A DNA stretch of 9,950 nucleotides from Bacteroidota bacterium (lineage in GTDB: Bacteria > Bacteroidota > Rhodothermia > Rhodothermales > JAAAOL01): NCBI GenBank assembly GCA_009908885.1, contig JAAAOL010000196.1:1-9950 (forward strand), given 5' to 3'. Of the stretch, positions 7,061 to 9,950 are shown piece by piece (position 1 is the stretch's first letter; each line of letters starts with the position of its first letter). A program made the translations under genes and the position numbers. The notes under the pieces are model-generated. The model made no database searches and was not told where the DNA came from. It saw nothing but the letters and a program-made list of their open reading frames with translations.

Positions 7061-7766
7061 GCAGCCCCCGTTCGAGCAGCAGGTAGCTGGCGCACAGGCT
7101 GCCCAGGTAGATCAGCATGACGAGCCCGGCAGCCCCCAGCTTGTGCGGAAACGGACGATCACCGACCCGCCGATACGCATGGAAGGCGGTCCACCCCAGC
7201 AGCATCTCGGGCGGTACGACGTACAGCGCCACGTGGGCGACCGTCGTCACATCCTGCGCGACCCACGCGCCGAGCCGCCACAGCGTCGCCTCGGCCGCAC
7301 CGAAGATGAGGAGTGCCAGCACGACCGCCGTCAGGTCGCCCACCCCCCTCCTGCTCCGCTCCTGCAGGCGCAGGCTGACGTAGACGATGACGAACAACGG
7401 CACCGCCCAGAGCCCGGCCATATACCCCGACACGGCGCCGATGCGAAAAACCCCGAGGTCTGGAAAGACCAGCACGCCCAGCACCTCGGCCAGAAACCAG
7501 TCCGGGACGACCTGCAACACGCTGAGGGGGAATACCAACAGCCAGATCTGAAATACCCGGGGATGACCGCGCCACCACGCCAGCGCAGGTACGCACGCAT
7601 TATAGAGGAGGACCGCGACCAGCAACCGGACGCCGACGCTTCCCAGGCCGGGCCCCACGAGCAGTCCCCCTGCCAGAACGGCCCATATCACGTGCAAGCC
7701 GAGTACATCGCGGTCCGCGCGGGCGGCAGCGTCCGGTGTTCGTTTCGAGGATTCCGACGCGATCAT
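7053..7766 (-). CDS. Unrecognised polytopic membrane protein
   Basis: I do not recognise this 237-residue protein. After a hydrophilic, charged N-terminus (1-20), hydrophobic segments lie at about 23-40, 44-64, 72-88, 91-106, 111-133, 146-165, 173-192 and 209-231, so six to eight membrane passes. Two glutamates sit inside hydrophobic segments: E159 in FGAAEATLW and E187 in VVPPEMLLGW, a layout seen in some membrane enzymes with buried acidic residues. The PPE motif faintly recalls carotenoid-pathway membrane proteins, but this is not enough for a function. The start ATG at 7766 has no Shine-Dalgarno. Codon use is GC-rich at third positions as in its neighbours, supporting a real gene. The stop lies within the end of the methyltransferase gene (8-bp tail-to-tail overlap). 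Confidence 0.7.
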   Translation of the reverse strand: MIASESSKRTPDAAARADRDVLGLHVIWAVLAGGLLVGPGLGSVGVRLLVAVLLYNACVPALAWWRGHPRVFQIWLLVFPLSVLQVVPDWFLAEVLGVLVFPDLGVFRIGAVSGYMAGLWAVPLFVIVYVSLRLQERSRRGVGDLTAVVLALLIFGAAEATLWRLGAWVAQDVTTVAHVALYVVPPEMLLGWTAFHAYRRVGDRPFPHKLGAAGLVMLIYLGSLCASYLLLERGLLN

Positions 7767-7791
7767 TGGCGTAGCCTGTGCGTAATGGTTC

Positions 7792-7845
7792 TACGTCCGA
7801 TGTGCCCCTCACCCCGGTTGAGGTGGCGGCATCGGACCGGACGTA
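7792..7845. repeat. Long interrupted hairpin upstream of the membrane-protein gene
   Basis: Four blocks pair in order: TACGTCC (7792-7798) with GGACGTA (7839-7845), GATG (7799-7802) with CATC (7830-7833), GCC (7804-7806) with GGC (7825-7827), and CCTCA (7807-7811) with TGAGG (7819-7823), around a 7-nt loop. This makes 19 base pairs with small bulges. No T-run follows on either strand, so it does not look like a simple terminator. Confidence 0.7.
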
Positions 7846-7855
7846 TCGGGCAGAG

Positions 7856-7898
7856 CCCCACACGCAGACGGCGCCTCCCCTACACCGTCGTTGGGGAG
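7856..7898. repeat. Two overlapping, mutually exclusive hairpins
   Basis: Fold A pairs CCCCA (7856-7860) with TGGGG (7892-7896) and GACGG (7867-7871) with CCGTC (7885-7889). Fold B pairs CTCCCC (7875-7880) with GGGGAG (7893-7898) around a 12-nt loop. Both use the same G-run, so only one can form at a time. Confidence 0.5.
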
Positions 7899-7953
7899 AG
7901 TCCTGTCAGTTTGCAGGTGCCGCAGCGCCGACGTTGTGGGCGATCTTAACATG

Positions 7954-7974
7954 CTGGGCTCCAGACGCGCCCAG
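7954..7974. repeat. Short perfect hairpin
   Basis: CTGGGC (7954-7959) and GCCCAG (7969-7974) form a 6-bp stem with a 9-nt loop. It has no T-run on either side and is one link in the chain of inverted repeats of this gap. Confidence 0.4.
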
Positions 7975-8018
7975 TCCCTAATGCACCTTCTAGCGGTCTT
8001 CTGGTCAAAGACGGGTGG

Positions 8019-8103
8019 CGCTGGTGGTGACTGCCAAGGCGCCGGATCGAGGCGTAGCCGTAGCTACGGCGAGATCCGGGAACGCCGGCTGGCGCCGCCA
8101 GCG
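8019..8103. repeat. Nested 85-nt inverted repeat centred on a 14-bp palindrome
   Basis: The outer arms CGCTGGTGG (8019-8027) and CCGCCAGCG (8095-8103) pair with one G-U. The middle arms GGCGCCGGATC (8038-8048) pair with GATCCGG (8073-8079) and CGCC (8083-8086), with a GAA bulge. The centre GCCGTAGCTACGGC (8057-8070) is a perfect palindrome, which as RNA can fold as CGTAGC-CGTA-GCTACG (8053-8068). An extra local stem GCTGGC-GCC-GCCAGC (8088-8102) competes with the outer arm. The nested order makes a chance origin less likely than for a single stem. Confidence 0.65.
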
Positions 8104-8180
8104 ACGCACGGACTGACCAAGAGATGGCTGGATGGTGCACTAAACATACGAGTCGCGCTTGTCCCTTTCGAATCCCTGCT

Positions 8181-9950
8181 ATGGAGCCTCTCGCTGACGA
8201 ACGCCTGACGTTACTGGACGACTTCCCTCCCGTCTCCGAAGAGGCCTGGCGGGATCGCATCGATCAAGACCTGCGCGGTGCCGATTTCGACGAACGCCTC
8301 GTGTGGCACACGGCGGACGGGATCGACGTGCAGCCCTACTACCGCGAGGACGACCGCGCTGATATCGCCCATGCAGCGCCCCTGACGGGCGATGGCGAAC
8401 TGGTGCCCGTACGCCAGGACATCGCGACCCCGGACCTGGACGACGCCAGACAGCTACTGCGCGATGCCGTCGAGCGAGGCGCGCACGCCATCGGCATCGT
8501 CCCCGCCACTCCCGGCCGCGCCTCCGGGGTGCCGATACAGAACGTGGCCGACTTCCGGCGCCTGCTGTCGGACGTCGACCTCACCGCGGCAGCCTGGCAC
8601 CTGACCGGCGGTCGGGCCGCCCTGCCCCTGCTGACGTTCCTGCTGGACCTCGCCTCCGATCGCGGCGTCTCTCGCTCTGACCTCTCGGGCTCGCTCGACT
8701 TCGACCCGCTCGCCGAGGCAGCCATGCGCGGGGCGATCGACGAAACCGCCTTCGACCTGCTGCACGGCACACTGCAGGAAGCCGATGATCTACCAGACGA
8801 CTTTAAGCTCCTCGCCATCGACGCCCGCCCGTACCACGATGCGGGCGCTTCAGCCGGGCAGGAGCTGAGCGCCACCATCGCCGTGCTGAGCGAGACCATG
8901 GCCCAGCTGACCGCGCGCGGACTGGACGCCATGACGGTGGCCCGGCGGCTGCATCTGATCGTCCCGGTCGGCACGAGCTACTTCATGGAAATTGCCAAGC
9001 TGCGGGCCTTGCGCCTGCTCGTGCAGCAGGTGCTATCGGCCTATGGCATTCCCACCAACCGCGTCACCCCGCCCATCCAGGCGACGACGTCGTGGTGGTC
9101 CGAGACGGTCTACGATCCGCACGTCAACATGCTGCGGGCCACGACCGAAGCCGCCGCCGCCATCATCGCCGGGGCGGACACCGTCTCCGTCCGCCCGTTC
9201 GATGCGCTCTTTGACGTACCGAACGCTTTCAGCCATCGCATTGCGCGCAACACGCCGCTCGTCCTCCAGCACGAAGCGTACCTGCACCGCGTGGCCGATC
9301 CGGCGGCGGGCTCCTATTACATCGAACAACTGACCGACAAGCTCGGTGCGACGGCCTGGAAGCAGTTGCAGACGATCGAGACGCACGGCGGCCTGCTGGA
9401 AGCGCTCAAGGCGGGCACCCTGCAGGCACAGATCGCCGAGACGCGGCAGCAGCGGCTGGATGACGTGGCCGTGCGCCGCCGCATCTTGCTCGGCACGAAC
9501 CAGTACCCGAATCTGGAAGAATCGCGTCTGGACGACCTGGCCGACGCTCCGTCCCCATCTCCCACTTCCGACGGCGAAGCGGCAGCACACATCGACCAGG
9601 AGACTCCCCTCTCGGCCCTCCGCTCCGCATTGGCAGACGGCGCGACGCTGGCCGACGCGGTCGAGGGGCTGAAGCCAGCGGACGCCACATCCATCGAGCC
9701 GCTTCCACGCATCCGAGGCGCCGAGGCCTTCGAAGCGCTACGCCTATCCACCGAGCGGTACGCCGAGACGACAGGCCGGACGCCCCTGGTCTTCCTGCTG
9801 CCGGTGGGCAAACCCGCCTGGCGGAGCGCCCGCGCCAACTTCGCCCGCAACGTCTTCGGCTGCGCCGGGCTGGCCGTGCAGGAACACCTCGGCTTCGACA
9901 CGCCTGAGGACGGCGCCGACGCCGCCCTCGACGCCGGAGCTGACATCGTC
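8181..9950 (+). CDS. mutA: Methylmalonyl-CoA mutase small subunit, 3' end cut by window edge
   Basis: The 590 residues visible belong to the small (beta) subunit of the heterodimeric mutase that interconverts succinyl-CoA and methylmalonyl-CoA in propionate metabolism; it supports the catalytic, B12-binding large subunit. The N-terminal linker (1-60, with QPYYRED at 51-57) leads into the mutase TIM barrel (about 65-445), with the recognisable TTSWWSETVYDPHVNMLR (302-319) and RPFDALF (338-344). A low-complexity linker (about 458-475) precedes the flavodoxin-like cobalamin-type domain, where the B12-ligand motif DxHxxG of the large subunit is absent and the corresponding stretch reads SARANFARNVFGCAG (549-563). 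This loss is the normal mark of small subunits. The ATG at 8181 is chosen; an in-frame ATG at 8124 would add an unlikely extension. The frame has no stop before the window end. The large-subunit gene is expected just downstream, outside the window. Confidence 0.92.
   Translation, partial: MEPLADERLTLLDDFPPVSEEAWRDRIDQDLRGADFDERLVWHTADGIDVQPYYREDDRADIAHAAPLTGDGELVPVRQDIATPDLDDARQLLRDAVERGAHAIGIVPATPGRASGVPIQNVADFRRLLSDVDLTAAAWHLTGGRAALPLLTFLLDLASDRGVSRSDLSGSLDFDPLAEAAMRGAIDETAFDLLHGTLQEADDLPDDFKLLAIDARPYHDAGASAGQELSATIAVLSETMAQLTARGLDAMTVARRLHLIVPVGTSYFMEIAKLRALRLLVQQVLSAYGIPTNRVTPPIQATTSWWSETVYDPHVNMLRATTEAAAAIIAGADTVSVRPFDALFDVPNAFSHRIARNTPLVLQHEAYLHRVADPAAGSYYIEQLTDKLGATAWKQLQTIETHGGLLEALKAGTLQAQIAETRQQRLDDVAVRRRILLGTNQYPNLEESRLDDLADAPSPSPTSDGEAAAHIDQETPLSALRSALADGATLADAVEGLKPADATSIEPLPRIRGAEAFEALRLSTERYAETTGRTPLVFLLPVGKPAWRSARANFARNVFGCAGLAVQEHLGFDTPEDGADAALDAGADIV

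Larger units (their letters stand above)
7767..8180. other. 414-bp gap without a convincing gene, rich in inverted repeats
   Basis: The gap separates the divergent membrane-protein and mutase genes. Open frames exist on both strands (for example 7778-7981 and 7891-8208, +), but they lack start signals, overlap each other, and use codons with mixed third positions, unlike the GC-rich third positions of the real genes nearby. What it does hold is a run of inverted repeats (7792-7845, 7856-7898, 7954-7974, 8019-8103), listed separately. A 9-bp direct repeat GGCGTAGCC, each copy preceded by GATC two or three bases before it, occurs at 7768-7776 and 8051-8059. An AT-rich patch near 8139-8149 (ACTAAACATAC) could belong to a mutase promoter, but no full promoter match is seen. 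Confidence 0.6.

Noticed and set aside
6705..7949. A 414-codon plus-strand frame running through the methyltransferase and membrane-protein genes
   Set aside because: The product is rich in R, P and Q without any domain, and it overlaps two better supported genes in other frames.
8031..8102. Possible cobalamin riboswitch before the B12-dependent mutase gene
   Set aside because: Short similarities such as GACTGCC and GCCAGC occur, but the conserved B12-box and core order are missing. Mutase genes are also not typical riboswitch targets.
8124..8180. Upstream in-frame ATG (8124) as the mutA start
   Set aside because: It would add 19 residues rich in W, C, K and H that do not fit the family N-terminus or the local codon use; the ATG at 8181 begins a normal small-subunit sequence.
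7778..8208. Small plus-strand open frames in the 7767-8180 gap
   Set aside because: Mixed third-position base use, no recognisable domain, mutual overlap, and dense inverted repeats argue against coding.

Overview
This window is high-GC bacterial DNA with tightly packed genes on both strands. Three things point to the Bacteroidota, most likely a Rhodothermia/Salinibacter-like lineage: the DUF5687-type ABC permease with its partner ATPase (a family centred on Bacteroidota), the general lack of Shine-Dalgarno sequences, and strongly acidic proteins, above all ribosomal protein S1. The lineage is an inference; no rRNA or other definitive marker is present.

Layout. Positions 3-1600 (+) hold the 3' part of an ABC permease gene and its ATPase gene, joined by a TGATG stop/start overlap. 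Positions 1691-5689 (-) hold cmk (CMP kinase) followed by rpsA (ribosomal protein S1), a widely conserved gene pair. The S1 protein has the usual six S1 domains but carries very long acidic tails at both ends. A likely intrinsic terminator lies between the convergent ABC and rpsA genes. cmk has a near-consensus sigma70-type promoter (TTGACA-17-TATACT) that fixes its true start at an internal GTG. Positions 5805-6401 (-) encode a LEA14/WHy-like lipoprotein. Diverging from it, 6488-7060 (+) encodes a SpoU/TrmH-family RNA 2'-O-methyltransferase, whose stop codon region overlaps tail-to-tail with an unrecognised polytopic membrane protein gene (7053-7766, -). From 8181 to the window end (+) runs the gene for the small, non-catalytic subunit of methylmalonyl-CoA mutase, cut off by the window edge.

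The only sizeable stretch without a gene is 7767-8180. It does not look coding, but it contains a chain of inverted repeats, including a 19-bp interrupted hairpin (7792-7845), a pair of mutually exclusive hairpins (7856-7898) and a nested 85-nt inverted repeat with a perfect 14-bp palindrome at its centre (8019-8103). It is the best candidate here for something undescribed: a structured RNA, a long regulatory leader, or the eroded remains of a small mobile element.

Most genes are housekeeping: translation (S1), pyrimidine nucleotide supply (CMP kinase), RNA modification, propionate/succinate interconversion (mutase), transport and envelope proteins. No CRISPR array, tRNA, rRNA or intact insertion sequence was seen.
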